Position numbers and translations under genes: made by a program
Part shown: piece after piece, positions 53,641-64,000 of the stretch
Numbering within the stretch: the first letter of the stretch is position 1
Layout of the letters: every line of letters begins with the position of its first letter
Source of the DNA: Mactromeris polynyma
Lineage: Eukaryota > Mollusca > Bivalvia > Venerida > Mactridae
Length of the DNA stretch: 64,000 nt
Reading direction: 5' to 3'
Assembly: GCA_032209605.1 (NCBI GenBank)
Contig: JASFXZ010000010.1
Coordinates: 8,143,385-8,207,384, forward strand
The notes under the pieces: model-generated
Seen by the model: the letters and a program-made list of their open reading frames with translations, nothing else
Told to the model about the DNA's origin: nothing
Databases searched by the model: none

Positions 53641-54530
53641 GAAAACATTGTTTCTAAACCCACAGTAGAACAAAATGTTTCTAAACCAACAGTATAAAAA
53701 AATGTTTCTAAACCCACAGTAGAACATTTGTTTCTACTGTGGGTTTAGAAAGTAGAAAAAAATGTTTCTAAACCCACAGTAGAACATTTGTTTGTACTGT
53801 GGGTTTAGAAAGTAGAAAAAAATGTTTCTAAACCCACAGTAGAACATTTGTTTCTACTGTGGGTTTAGAAAGTAGAAAAAAATGTTTCTAAACCCACAGT
53901 AGAAAATAATGTTTCTAAACCCACAGTAGAACATTTGTTTCTACTGTGGGTTTAGAAAGTAGAAAAAAATGTTTCTAAACCCACAGTAGAACATTTGTTT
54001 CTACTGTGGGTTTAGAAAGTAGAAAAAAATGTTTCTAAACCCACAGTAGAAAAAAACGTTTCTAAACCCACAGTAGAACATTTGTTTCTACTGTGGGTTT
54101 AGAAAGTAGAAAAAAATGTTTCTAAACCCACAGTAGAACATTTGTTTCTACTGTGGGTTTAGAAAGTAGAAAAAAATGTTTCTAAACCCACAGTAGAAAA
54201 AAACGTTTCTAAACCCACAGTAGAAAAAAATGTTCTACTGTGGGTTTAGAAACATTTTTTTCTACTGTGGGTTTAGAAACATTTTTTTCTACTGTGGGTT
54301 TAGAAACATTTTTTTCTACTTTCTAAACCCACAGTAGAAACAAATGTTCTACTGTGGGTTTAGAAACATTTTTTTCTACTGTGGGTTTAGAAACATTTTT
54401 TTCTACTGTGGGTTTAGAAACATTTTTTTCTACTTTCTAAACCCACAGTAGAAACAAATGTTCTACTGTGGGTTTAGAAACATTTTTTTCTACTGTGGGT
54501 TTAGAAACATTTTTTTCTACTGTGGGTTGA
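53641..54530. repeat. Palindrome array: alternating inverted 20-mers
   Basis: Built from TTTCTAAACCCACAGTAGAA and its exact reverse complement in alternation. The left half (to about 54220) has a 60-bp period in which the two orientations are separated by CATTTGT (20-bp perfect stem, 7-nt loop). The right half is mainly the reverse orientation at about 27-bp spacing with A/T-rich linkers. The polarity flips near 54235. Shares CACAGTAGA with the flanking 48-bp unit. Non-coding. Confidence 0.93.
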
Positions 54531-54639
54531 TATGAAACAACCCTTGTATACAACCATTGACATTACCCACAGGAGGTTGTCATGAGTTAACTTATCCTAC
54601 TCTATACTAGTGCACATTGCTGACTTTTGAGCCTTTTCA

Positions 54640-55262
54640 CTGGTTCCTGACAAATACTGTAGCACAGTAGAGACCGTTCTGTATTCTGATACATCTGACA
54701 AATACTGTGGCACAGTAGGGACCGTTCTGTATTCTGATACATCTGACAAATACTGTAGCACAGTAGAGACCGCTCTGTATTCTAATACATCTGACAAATG
54801 CTGTAGCACAGTAGAGACCGCTCTGTATTCTGATACATCTGACAAATGCTGTAGCACAGTAGAGACCGTTCTGTATTCTGATACATCTGACAAATGCTGT
54901 GGCACAGTAGAGATCGTGCTGTATTCTGATACATCTGACAAATGCTGTGGCACAGTAGAGATCGTGCTGTAGTATTCTGATACATCTGACAAATACTGTG
55001 GCACAGTAGAGACCTAGATGTATTCTGATATATCTGACAAATACAGTGGCGCAGTAGAGACCGTTCTGTATTCTGATACATCTGACAAATACAGTGGCGC
55101 AGTAGAGACCGTGATGTATTCTGATACATCTGACAAATGCAGTAGCGCAGTAGAGACCGTGATGTATTCTGATACATCTGACAAATGCTGTAGCACAGTA
55201 GAGACCGTTCTGTATTCTGATACATCTGACAAATGCTGTAGCGCAGTAGAGACCTTGCAGGT
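54640..55262. repeat. 48-bp minisatellite, right array, about 13 copies
   Basis: Same 48-bp unit and same orientation as 53140-53640, with a subgroup of units reading ACAAATACAGTGGCGCAGTA (55030-55150) near the right side. The interrupted array is most simply explained by expansion of the central palindrome repeats inside an older 48-bp array. Confidence 0.93.
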
Positions 55263-55450
55263 ATCGGAGTTGTAATCGAATGACCCGCTATCTTAATTTG
55301 CTTGCTTCAGATTGCGCTGACCATCTTTTTAAAGATATTTCTTGTTTTGACATTGACTTTAGAGAAATGCCAATTTAATTTGGGGAGAATATTTGCCATT
55401 GAAAATATGCCAGAATAACGACAGCTTGAAAACAGTGCCGGTGAGTAGCC

Positions 55451-55559
55451 ATGACATTTAAAACCCACATTGAAATTTTTGTTCAATCTGTTCGTATATA
55501 TATACTATAAGAATAGAGTGAAAAAAATTACAAAATTCAATGCGGATTTTAAATGTCAT
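55451..55559. mobile_element. Small MITE, ATGACATTTAAAA ends
   Basis: Left ATGACATTTAAAACCCACAT then TGAAATTTTTG; right AAATTCAATGCGGATTTTAA then ATGTCAT. Inverted ends of about 28 bp with three or four mismatches around a 50-bp centre. Confidence 0.65.
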
Positions 55560-55929
55560 ACGTTTATGTTACGTGTATTGTTATAGGTGAGAGTAAGGTT
55601 TTTGTGTAGTTTGCGTATGTCCCCGGGGCACAAACATTAAATGTAAAAACGTAAAATCCTGAACTTAGATATTATACTTTTGCTAATATCTATTTCATTA
55701 AGCTGTCGACTTTAACGCAATATCATGAACCAAGTTGTTTAATTCTAACGACAGCTTTTCTCAGAAACGCTAATGCATTTAATGCTAATTTAAATTTATT
55801 GGACATAGAAATACACCCGAATATCGCCAGATCTATTTCTGTGAAAGCCGTTATAAAGTTATTAAGCAATCGTATATGAATGGTTTGCGTATTTGTTATA
55901 TCAATCAAGCGTTATTGCTAATGATTATA

Positions 55930-57775
55930 AAGGGTAGTCACTCTTACCGACTTATTATTTAAGTTTTTCACAGTGACTTCCCCTGATTTTAAAGGGAAGC
56001 CACTATTACCGACTTTATTATTTAGTTTTTAAGAGTGATCTTTCCCTGATTATGAAGGGAAATCAGTCTTACAAACTTAGTTTTAAGTTTCTAAGAATGA
56101 CTTCCCCTGATTTTAAAGGGAAGTCACTCGTACTGATTTATTTCTAAGTTTCTAAGAGTGACCTCTCCTGATTTAAAGGGAAGTCACTCTTACCGATTTA
56201 TTTTTAAGTTTCCAAGAGTGAATTCCCCTGATTATAAAGGGAAATCACTCTTACCGAATTATTTTTAAGTTTCAAGAGTGACTTCCCCTGATTTTAAAGG
56301 GAAGTCACTCTTACCGATTTATATTTAGGTTCTTAGAGTGGTCTCCCCTGATTTTAAAGGGAAGTCACTCTTAGTGACTTATTTTTAAGTTTCTAAGAGT
56401 GTCTTCCCCTGATTTTAAAGGGAAGTCACTCTTACCGACTAATTTTTAAGTTTCTAAGAGTGACTTCCCCTGATTTTAAAGGGAAGTCACTCTTACCGAT
56501 TTATTTTTAGGTTCTTAGAGTGGTCTCCCCTGATTTTAAAGGGAAGTCACTCTTACCGATTTATTTTTAAGTTTCTAAGAGTGACTTCCCCTGATTTTAA
56601 AGGGAAGTCACTCTTACCGACTTATTTTTAAGTTTCTAAGAGTGACTTCCCCTGATTCTAAAGGGAATTAACTCTTTCCGACTAATTTTTAAGTTTCTCA
56701 GAGTGTCTTCCCCTGATTTTAAAGGGAAGTCACTCTTACCGACTTATTTTTAAGTTTCTAAGAGTGACTTCCCCTGATTCTAAAGGGAATTAACTCTTTC
56801 CGACTAATTTTTAAGTTTCTCAGAGTGTCTTCCCCTGATTTTAAAGGGAAGTCACTCTTACCGACTAATTTTTAAGTTTCTAAGAGTGACTTCCCCTGAT
56901 TTTAAAGGGGAGTCACTCTTACCGATTTATTTTTAGGTTCTTAGAGTGGTCTCCCCTGATTATAAAGGGAAATCACTCTTACCGACTTAATATTTAATTT
57001 TTTAGATTGACCTCCCCTGATTATAAAGGGAAGCCACTCATAAAAACTTAATTTAAAGTTTTTTCTGAATGATTTCCCCTGATTTTAAAGGGAAGCCACT
57101 ATTACCTACTTATTATTTATTTTTTAAGAGTGATCTCCCCTGATTATAAAGGGAAGTCACTCTTACAAAGTTATTTTTTAGTTTTTTAGACTGACCTCCC
57201 CTGATTATAAAGGGAAGCCACTCATACAAACTTAATTTAAAGTTTTTTCTGAATGATTTCCCCTGATTTTAAAGGGAAGCCACTATTACCTGCTTATTAT
57301 TTATTTTTTAAGAGTGATCTCCCCTGATTATAAAGGGAAGTCACTCTTACAAAGTTATTTTTTAGTTTTTTAGACTGACCTCCCCTGATTATAATGGGAA
57401 GTCACTCATACAAACTTAATTTTGAGTTTTTATGAGTGATTTCCCCTAATTTGTAAGGAAAGTTACTCTTACTCACTTATTTTTATGTATTTTAAGAGTG
57501 ATCTCCCCTGATTATAAAGGGAAGTCACTCTTACCCACTTATTTTTAAGTATTTTAGAGTGACTTCGACTTATTTTAAAGGGATGTTACTCTTACCCACT
57601 TATTTTTAAGTATTTTAGAGTGACCTCCCCTGATTTTAAAGGGACTTATGGGACTTACCGACTTATGTTTTAGTTTTTTACAGTGACCTCCCCTGATTTT
57701 AAAGGGAAGTCTCTCCGACCGACTTAATTGTTTTAGTTTTTTAGAGTGATCTTTCCTGATTATAAAGGGAAATCC
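55930..57775. repeat. 61-bp hairpin satellite, about 30 copies
   Basis: The tandem unit of about 61 bp has three parts: AAGAGTGACTTCCC, the loop CTGATTTTAAA, and GGGAAGTCACTCTT, followed by a spacer ACCGACTTATTTTTAAGTTT. The two 14-base arms are perfectly complementary, so every consensus unit is a hairpin with an 11-nt loop. Spacers vary more than the arm-loop core across copies. Arm changes on both sides are seen in some units (TTTCCC with GGGAAA near 56041 and 57745). Non-coding; stops in all frames. Confidence 0.95.
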
Positions 57776-58065
57776 GTCAATTGTCGTTAGTCAGAAGTCT
57801 CCTTTATTTTTGGGAATCTCCGTATTTTTCAGGCATTTGTTGATAATTTCCGTTATTTTCCATGATTCTACATTATTTTCAGGCACCTCTGTAAATTTTC
57901 CATTATCTCCGTTATTTTCGTTGAGATCCGTCATTTTTCGGTAATTTCCGTTACATTTTCGTTGGCCTCTGTTATTTTCTGTTATATAACAGCATTTTCT
58001 AGTAATTTCCGTTACATTCCAGCAATCTCCAATATTTTCTGGGATCCTCCGTTATTTTCCGGCTT
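57776..58065. repeat. Degenerate short repeat, TCTCCGTTATTTTC core
   Basis: About a dozen loosely spaced copies (roughly 20-27 bp) of a (T/A)(T/C)TCCGTTATTTTC-like motif continue directly from the hairpin array. Too degenerate to define an exact unit. Confidence 0.7.
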
Positions 58066-58081
58066 TTCAAACCAACACATT

Positions 58082-58375
58082 TTACCAAGTTCTTACAACC
58101 TTTGTTAGACCTGATTCTTGTCTCAAACTGTTACAGATGAACGTCACCACACTCCTTTTTTCAGCCTCACCAATGACAAATCTATATAGGAATATGATCG
58201 AGGTGTTTACCATACAGAACTGTACAACATCAAGTGGAACAGCTGCATTGCTCCTACCTGGGACCAATAAATACATAGCCAACCAAATCATAACCATAGC
58301 ATAATATAAGATTCCCAAAGAAAACAATAATCGCTGATGTACCATGGATGGAACTAACTTTGAGTACCTAAACAT
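58082..58375 (-). CDS. Hypothetical ORF with two hydrophobic segments
   Basis: 97 codons on the minus strand with two stretches able to span a membrane (GILYYAMVMIWLAMYLLV and FCMVNTSIIFLYRFVIG) separated by about 18 residues. The composition is more protein-like than neighbouring chance frames. I recognise no family, see no convincing flanking exon, and it abuts repeat DNA. It could be an isolated exon, a gene relic or chance. Confidence 0.25.
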   Translation of the reverse strand: MFRYSKLVPSMVHQRLLFSLGILYYAMVMIWLAMYLLVPGRSNAAVPLDVVQFCMVNTSIIFLYRFVIGEAEKRSVVTFICNSLRQESGLTKVVRTW

Positions 58376-58399
58376 TCATATAGACTTGAAAGCCGCGAT

Positions 58400-59150
58400 A
58401 AAAACATAATTCCTTTTTGCAATACAAAATTTCATACTTGAATAAGATATATTTATACTCCTCGTGGTGATGTTGTCTGGTGAAGCTAGTATGATACAAT
58501 TAAAACAGACACACATGTTGTTGTCAACAAAGGGGCTTCACCTTCTTCAAAAATTCAGCAGCTCTCTAAAGCATTAAATACAAGTGTGCCTTCAGTACTT
58601 TGATCAATGCTTCTTAACAACTATCGGAAGTATAAAATGTATCGACATGCATGTTTGCGCAGTCCACAAGAAGTTCAAGAAAGATGATGAAACTCGACCA
58701 AATGACTATCGTTCCATACATAAGTATGACCCTATTGAAATCACAACAACAACCAAGAAATAATGAAATACTTTATTTCATTATTTTCAATTCATGTACA
58801 ACTAACTGTATTGCAATAAAAACAGTAACAACTAAATGAACAACAGATCTGCCAAATTGGCACAAGAAAAATCAATATGAATTTAATACTAGGAGAATAC
58901 ATGTTAATTTCCTTAGCATTTATACATGAAACCAACTTCCTCATGATAAACAAATATGTGACACCAAAAGAAACATTTCTTTTTTCTCCCATATATAGAA
59001 TCAAGTTCATACAAATACTTGTCACCATAACAATAAACTTGTCAGAAAGACTATGATCTACTTAACATGATCACAAAAGGTAAATGAATATCTTCCATGG
59101 TTTAGCGCAACTAACGTACAACTCCTTCAACAAATTTCTGATCCACTAAT
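58400..59150. other. Intergenic, nothing recognised
   Basis: AT-rich with no supported gene or repeat. Confidence 0.35.
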
Positions 59151-59157
59151 TGTGTAT

Positions 59158-60000
59158 CTCTGTCAGAAAGGTTATGATACACACACTATGGTTATGAACC
59201 ACTTATTGAACACCTCCATCAGTAAGATTATGAAACGCACACTATGGTTATGAACCACTTATTGTACACCTCTGTCAGTAAGATTATGAAACGCACACTA
59301 TGGTTATGAACCACTTATTGTACACCTCTGTCAGTAAGATTATGTAACGCACACTATGGTTATGAACCACTTATTGTACACCTCTATCAGTAAGATTATG
59401 AAATGCACACTATGGTTATGAACCACTTATTGTACACCTCTGTCAGTAAGATTATGAAACGCACACTATGGTTATGAACCACTTATTGTACACCTCTGTC
59501 AGTAAGATTATGTAACGCACACTATGGTTATGAACCGCTTATTGAACACCTCCATCAGTAAGATTATGAAACGCACACTATGGTTATGAACCACTTATTG
59601 AACACCTCCATCAGTAAGATTATGAAACGCACACTATGGTTATGAACCTCTTATTGAACACCTCCATCAGTAAGATTATGAAACGCACACTATGGTTATG
59701 AACCACTTATTGTACACCTCTGTCAGTAAGATTATGAAACGCACACTATGGTTATGAACCACTTATTGTACACCTCTGTCAGTAAGATTATGTAACGCAC
59801 ACTATGGTTATGAACCACTTATTGTACACCTCTGTCAGTAAGATTATGAAACGCACACTATGGTTATGAACCACTTATTGTACACCTCTGTCAGTAAGAT
59901 TATGTAACGCACACTATGGTTATGAACCACTTATTGTACACCTCTGTCAGTAAGACTATGTAATGCACACTATGGTTATAAACCACTATTGGAACATCTC
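59158..60000. repeat. 56-bp minisatellite, about 15 copies
   Basis: Unit TCTGTCAGTAAGATTATGAA + ACGCACACTATGGTTATGAACCACTTATTGTACACC (56 bp). Two recurring variants (GAAACGC/GTAACGC and TACACCTCTG/AACACCTCCA) alternate in blocks, pointing to local duplication of several units at a time. Lies just downstream of the helicase gene end. Confidence 0.93.
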
Positions 60001-60138
60001 TGTCTTATGAACCATATAACATGGTTATAACTCAATGGCTGCATCATGGTCAACAACATATCTATAACCTTTCTTCAAAAGTCAACATGGTTATCAGTCA
60101 TTACACATGTATCATGTACATCCAGAGTTGAGGTCCAG

Positions 60139-63100
60139 TTAAAGATCCAGTGATGTAGGAGGAAGGTCACATCCTCTGTATGCACCACGTTCCACACAGT
60201 GTGAGATCAAAGCCCTCCAATAGATATCCTACAACAATTGATTGTAGTAGATATAAATACTAACTGAATAGCAAAATACAGTAAATGAATATGTTTGTAT
60301 TTGGGTTTATTTATCGTCACCACCGGTTTCCCATAATGGCGACGCCTAATGAATATGTAAAATTAGCACCATTTATATAAATACCACAGACACAGGATAG
60401 CTCTGTAGTTAACACATTGTCAAAATCTCATAGAGTTAATATAAAGAAACAATCTGTGTACCACATAAGCATAAAAATCATTTACTCAAAACTGCAACTA
60501 CTAAAACTAGATAAAATTATCTCAAATTTAACAGCTTTGATTGCATTCAATACTACGACCTCAGTTTTTTACAATAACATACCTGTGAAAGAATAAAGGG
60601 ATTGCCAATCACTATAAGTAATGCTTGTGCCCTGGTTATAGCAACATTGAATCTCTTAGGGTTGCTAAGGAAACCAAGTGTATGGCGTTGATCAAAACCA
60701 ATCATATCTTCATTAGATCTCACCTGTAGAGAATATAATAAATAACATGCATAACAAAGCTAAGTAAAGAAGTGAAAGGGTAATACACACTCACATCCAC
60801 TTGAGACAGTAACTACACAAACACAATCAGACATAAAGAAGGAAAGTGCGTTATATCGTTAATTGAACCAATGACGATTTTTGAAAAATGATTACTACTA
60901 AACAAAGAACATTCAAATGTACAACTTTCTAATCATTTTATAGGACGTTTTTTGATGAATTGGAGTATATGGGTGGGTGAAAGAAAAAGTATTCTCTCTC
61001 TCTCTGGATATGAATAAAGAAGCAGACAGTGTTTCCCTGTTTCCACCTTGCCGTTAGTATGACTATCAGTATTATGGATAATTGTTTATTGTTGCTATGC
61101 CACTGACTGTAATTGAACTATGTAAAACTATGTGCAATGTATATGCACACATACACATCTACATGCAATAAGAAACCATGCAAACTCCATAAATTAAAGC
61201 TATTTTCAGCAATAATTACAATGACAATAAGATCATCAATTTCTTAATACATTAGTTTTAGCAAGCATGAGTTATTTTGTACAATATACTTTCATATTCT
61301 GGGACTTCATTTACACAATTTTCCAATCACTTTAATGCTTTACTTTAGTACACGTAATTAACACTTACATCAATCCACATCAATATTTGTAATATGCCAG
61401 ATAATCCCTCCATCAGTCATTTTCAAAATAATTCATTATTAAGTACACTTATGAATAAATAATAAACTAAACATCTCTTTGTTCAAAGTTAAAACTTATT
61501 GATAACATACTGTTGATATAATGATGACTTGTCTTTCTTGACCTTGAAACTCTTCCACTGACCCAACCTTGACCTCTTCCATGCCTAATTTTTCCACAAG
61601 CAGACGAATTTTCTCAACCTAAAAATGAAACAATCAAAATAAAATAAACTACAAAATCGAATTCCACCTGGTTAGCTCAGACTAGAGAGAGCTCGACTGG
61701 ACGTCATAATCTCGAACCCCAGTTGCCTGTGGAAGAACAGGTTAGTACTGGTTAGTAACCAGGCAACACTGGTTAGTTCAACAGACTGCCATGCATTACT
61801 GTAATACAAAAACATACGTTTATGGAGCAGTGGGTGTGCTTTGTCTCAGGTCTTAAATGATGACTTCATTATTCATTTATCTTTATCATTCTATGCAATA
61901 CTTAGGACAGTTTGCAGTGATTTTCACAGATCAGCTCAATCCTGTGCACAAGTTTTGAGCAACCAGTCTACAGTTTGGAATGTTTCTAGAGGCAAGACAC
62001 AGTCTATGATATACATACCTGTTTTCTATATGGAGTGATTACACCTATATCATCACAGGATATTTGTATATTGTCATCATGAAGAACAGACTGTAAATAT
62101 TTCACAACCTCAACAGTTTCCATTGGATTGAACCATGATGGACTGTTACCCTCCCTCAAATCTTCACCCTGCAATGATACAAAGTTCCAAGCAAACATGT
62201 CACAGACACAATGTAATGACTTTAGAGATCATAAGTATTAATACTTAAGACCCAGGTTCGAATCTCCGTAGCGCCATTGACCGATTTTTCATGTTCCTCA
62301 AACATGACTTTATTAAAGCAAATACAGAATAAGGTGTTTCAAGCACTTAATAATGATATAAATTAACTGAACATAATGATATTTTAGAGCCAATATTTTT
62401 AGAAATATGATCAACTTTGTAATGTAAATAATGTATTCCTTTCACAAACTGACATTCATAGTCAGAAATAATCATTCTTGCAAATTAATGGTTGGACATT
62501 AGAGTCCAAGGATGCATTCTCTTATAAAAATGTCTGAAACAATTATCTAAAATGAGATATTCTGAACTAAGTAATTCCAGTATATTTGCACATGGACAGC
62601 AAGGAGGCTGCCAAGAATCTACATACTGCCTGTCCTAACATGTTCAATATTCTATACACAATGCTAAATGGTTTTAAGCGCTTGTCCCCTAACATGATAC
62701 TTTTCTACTTTTTATCACTTACATCATGATTCAAAAATTACAAAAATGTAGTAAAAAACTACGATATAGTCAACTATTCATGCATTTATTTAACAGTAGA
62801 CACAACTTATTTCTTGTAATAGCTCAAAACTAAAGTGTCTTACTATATTAACAGTTCAATGCAGTATTCGTAGGGTTAAAATAATTATTTCGATAATTTA
62901 GAACCAGAATGTATCTATAAAACATGTCTATTAATCAGAAGTCTTACCCTAACACCATGGAATATTACAGGCACATGTCTAGCCGGAAGACGATCCCAGT
63001 CACAGAATGTGTGAGTAAGACTCGGATCAGCTTGTACTATTAATTCATCATTATAGAACAGCCTTGATGGTAAACTGAGTATGTCTTCATGTGATCTATA

Positions 63101-63597
63101 ATTATCTACAAGTTTAGTTACCTGAAAAAATGAAACAAACACACCATTGAAAATGTTCACAGGGTACTATTGAACCATTCTCACATTATGAAGCAAACAT
63201 AAGAGCATACTACAGAAGACAATTTTCCATGGTAAGTATACTGAATTGTTGTAAAATGTGAATTAATTAAGACATTTTTAGATCTAAGTGATCAGGAGGG
63301 ACAGGGGAGATAATCAGATTAAAGACTACCAACAATTTATGTACATTTATTCAGCTAGAATAAGAAATTGTAATCAGAAGCTATGTTTAAATTTTCAATG
63401 AAAACAATATTTTACAGACTTAAAATTATTACCAGTAACGGGTCATATGCTCCATGATTGGCAAACTTCTGTTCATCTCTTTCATATATGGGCGTATTTA
63501 TCAATCTCTCTAATAATGATATCTGGAGACCATAGGTTTTGGCAAACTTCGACATAAGAACTGGTCCTAACTGCTGTGGGTCTCCCGCAAGTATTAT
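60139..63597 (-). CDS. MOV10L1/MOV10-type SF1 RNA helicase, C-terminal part
   Basis: Seven exons on the minus strand, all phase 0: 63597-63433, 63121-62948, 62168-62019, 61618-61511, 60723-60583, 60228-60139 plus upstream exons outside the window (six visible here are coding; the gene is cut at the right edge). Helicase motifs in order: [12 protein letters not shown] (motif III), NYRSHE (IV), [31 protein letters not shown] (V) and [20 protein letters not shown] (VI). Walker A and DEAG lie upstream. Residues [20 protein letters not shown] and [11 protein letters not shown] align better with MOV10L1 than with MOV10, and the C-terminus [11 protein letters not shown] is MOV10L1-like. MOV10L1 (Armitage in flies) unwinds piRNA precursors in germ cells. 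I infer a similar role, but MOV10 is possible. Confidence 0.9.
61665..61790 (+). mobile_element. Degenerate tRNA-like/SINE remnant
   Basis: TGGTTAGCTCAGACTAGAG (A-box-like) and TCTCGAACCCCAGTTGCC (B-box-like) are followed by repeated CTGGTTAGT motifs. Stems do not pair. Located in a helicase-gene intron. Confidence 0.35.
62240..62300 (+). mobile_element. B-box remnant of a tRNA-derived SINE
   Basis: CCAGGTTCGAATCTCCGTAG contains a perfect B box with no recognisable A box upstream. Probably a 5'-truncated SINE in a helicase-gene intron. Confidence 0.35.
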
Positions 63598-64000
63598 CTG
63601 AGATTAAAAAATGCATTTATTTGTAAGAAACTTTGCAGAAAGAGAATCGGTAATCAATAAATTGTCAGAAAGATTTGTTTCTGACAAAGTTACAAAGTAT
63701 TCATTTACAGTTATATTATGGTTCGGAGAAGAAGCTGCATCAATGTCACATAAATACCATTGGAAACATTGTCTGTAAATGTCTACAAATGACAAAAAAT
63801 CTCATATTTAATTTACAAAATAAAATAAGACATTTTCAGTGGGAATCAGGTTATATCAACATTACCATTACCAAATATATATCACTTTCATATGCATTTA
63901 TTTTATATTGGGAGCAATTCCTCTTGAAGTGTGTCAGTAATAATACTTCTATTATACATTCCATACAACACTAGATTAAAAGCGATTTTGAACACTAATC

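Noticed and set aside
53096..55275. Numerous overlapping open frames on both strands (up to 200 codons)
   Set aside because: All lie in the 48-bp repeat, whose period keeps frames open. They are simple peptide repeats without domains and occur in several frames at once.
53140..60000. CRISPR-like regular repeats
   Set aside because: The repeats are head-to-tail with no unique spacers, in a eukaryotic genome. They are minisatellites.
62004..63160. Separate short genes on the minus strand
   Set aside because: These frames are the individual phase-0 exons of the MOV10L1-type helicase extended into their introns.

Overview
This is an AT-rich, intron-rich animal nuclear genome segment with no bacterial or viral gene organisation. 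All coding exons are short, have GT-AG borders and are separated by introns of up to 5 kb. Small DNA transposons (MITEs), tRNA-headed SINEs, truncated LINEs and minisatellites fill most of the non-coding space. Gene content (KDM7-type demethylase, SPEC3/Stum, MRPL42, MOV10L1-type helicase) is generally metazoan. The repeat style, notably elements bounded by ATGCCCCCACT, together with the proteins suggests a lophotrochozoan, most likely a bivalve mollusc. That assignment is an inference, not a proof.

Layout. 1-11.7 kb: no convincing complete gene. It holds three minisatellites, several MITEs and foldbacks, two orphan exon-like segments (a Cys-rich one at 4.0-4.2 kb on the minus strand and a helix-turn-helix-like one at 5.65-5.75 kb on the plus strand), and the 3' end of a minus-strand LINE at 9.4-10.4 kb. 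11.7-14.5 kb (+): a three-exon SPEC3/Stum-family membrane protein. 15.6-20.5 kb (+): a five-exon mitochondrial ribosomal protein mL42 gene whose introns carry two well-bounded DNA transposons. 22.8-24.65 kb (+): a 5'-truncated LINE with an intact reverse transcriptase and an intact 3' hairpin tail. 26.2-45.9 kb (-): a 21-exon KDM7/PHF8-type histone demethylase (976 residues reconstructed). Its start lies just downstream of a perfect palindromic NRF1 site, and its introns carry further MITEs, minisatellites and a SINE. 47.5-51.9 kb (-): a probable small secreted Cys-rich protein. 53.1-58.1 kb: a repeat-only block, made of two 48-bp arrays flanking a palindrome-rich array and then about 30 copies of a 61-bp unit that each contain a perfect hairpin. 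59.2-60.0 kb: a 56-bp minisatellite. 60.1-63.6 kb (-): the last seven exons of a MOV10L1/MOV10-type RNA helicase, whose 5' part lies beyond the window.

The exons of each main gene join with no phase conflict. mL42 gives 141 residues, SPEC3 232 and KDM7 976, and the MOV10L1 exons are all phase 0. This internal consistency is the main support for the models. The genes do not form an operon or an obvious shared pathway. The nearest thing to a theme is chromatin and transposon control (a histone demethylase and a piRNA-pathway-type helicase) within transposon-dense DNA, which may be coincidence. I did not find a clear new multi-gene system. The most unusual structures are the hairpin satellite at 55.9-57.8 kb and the palindrome array at 53.6-54.5 kb.
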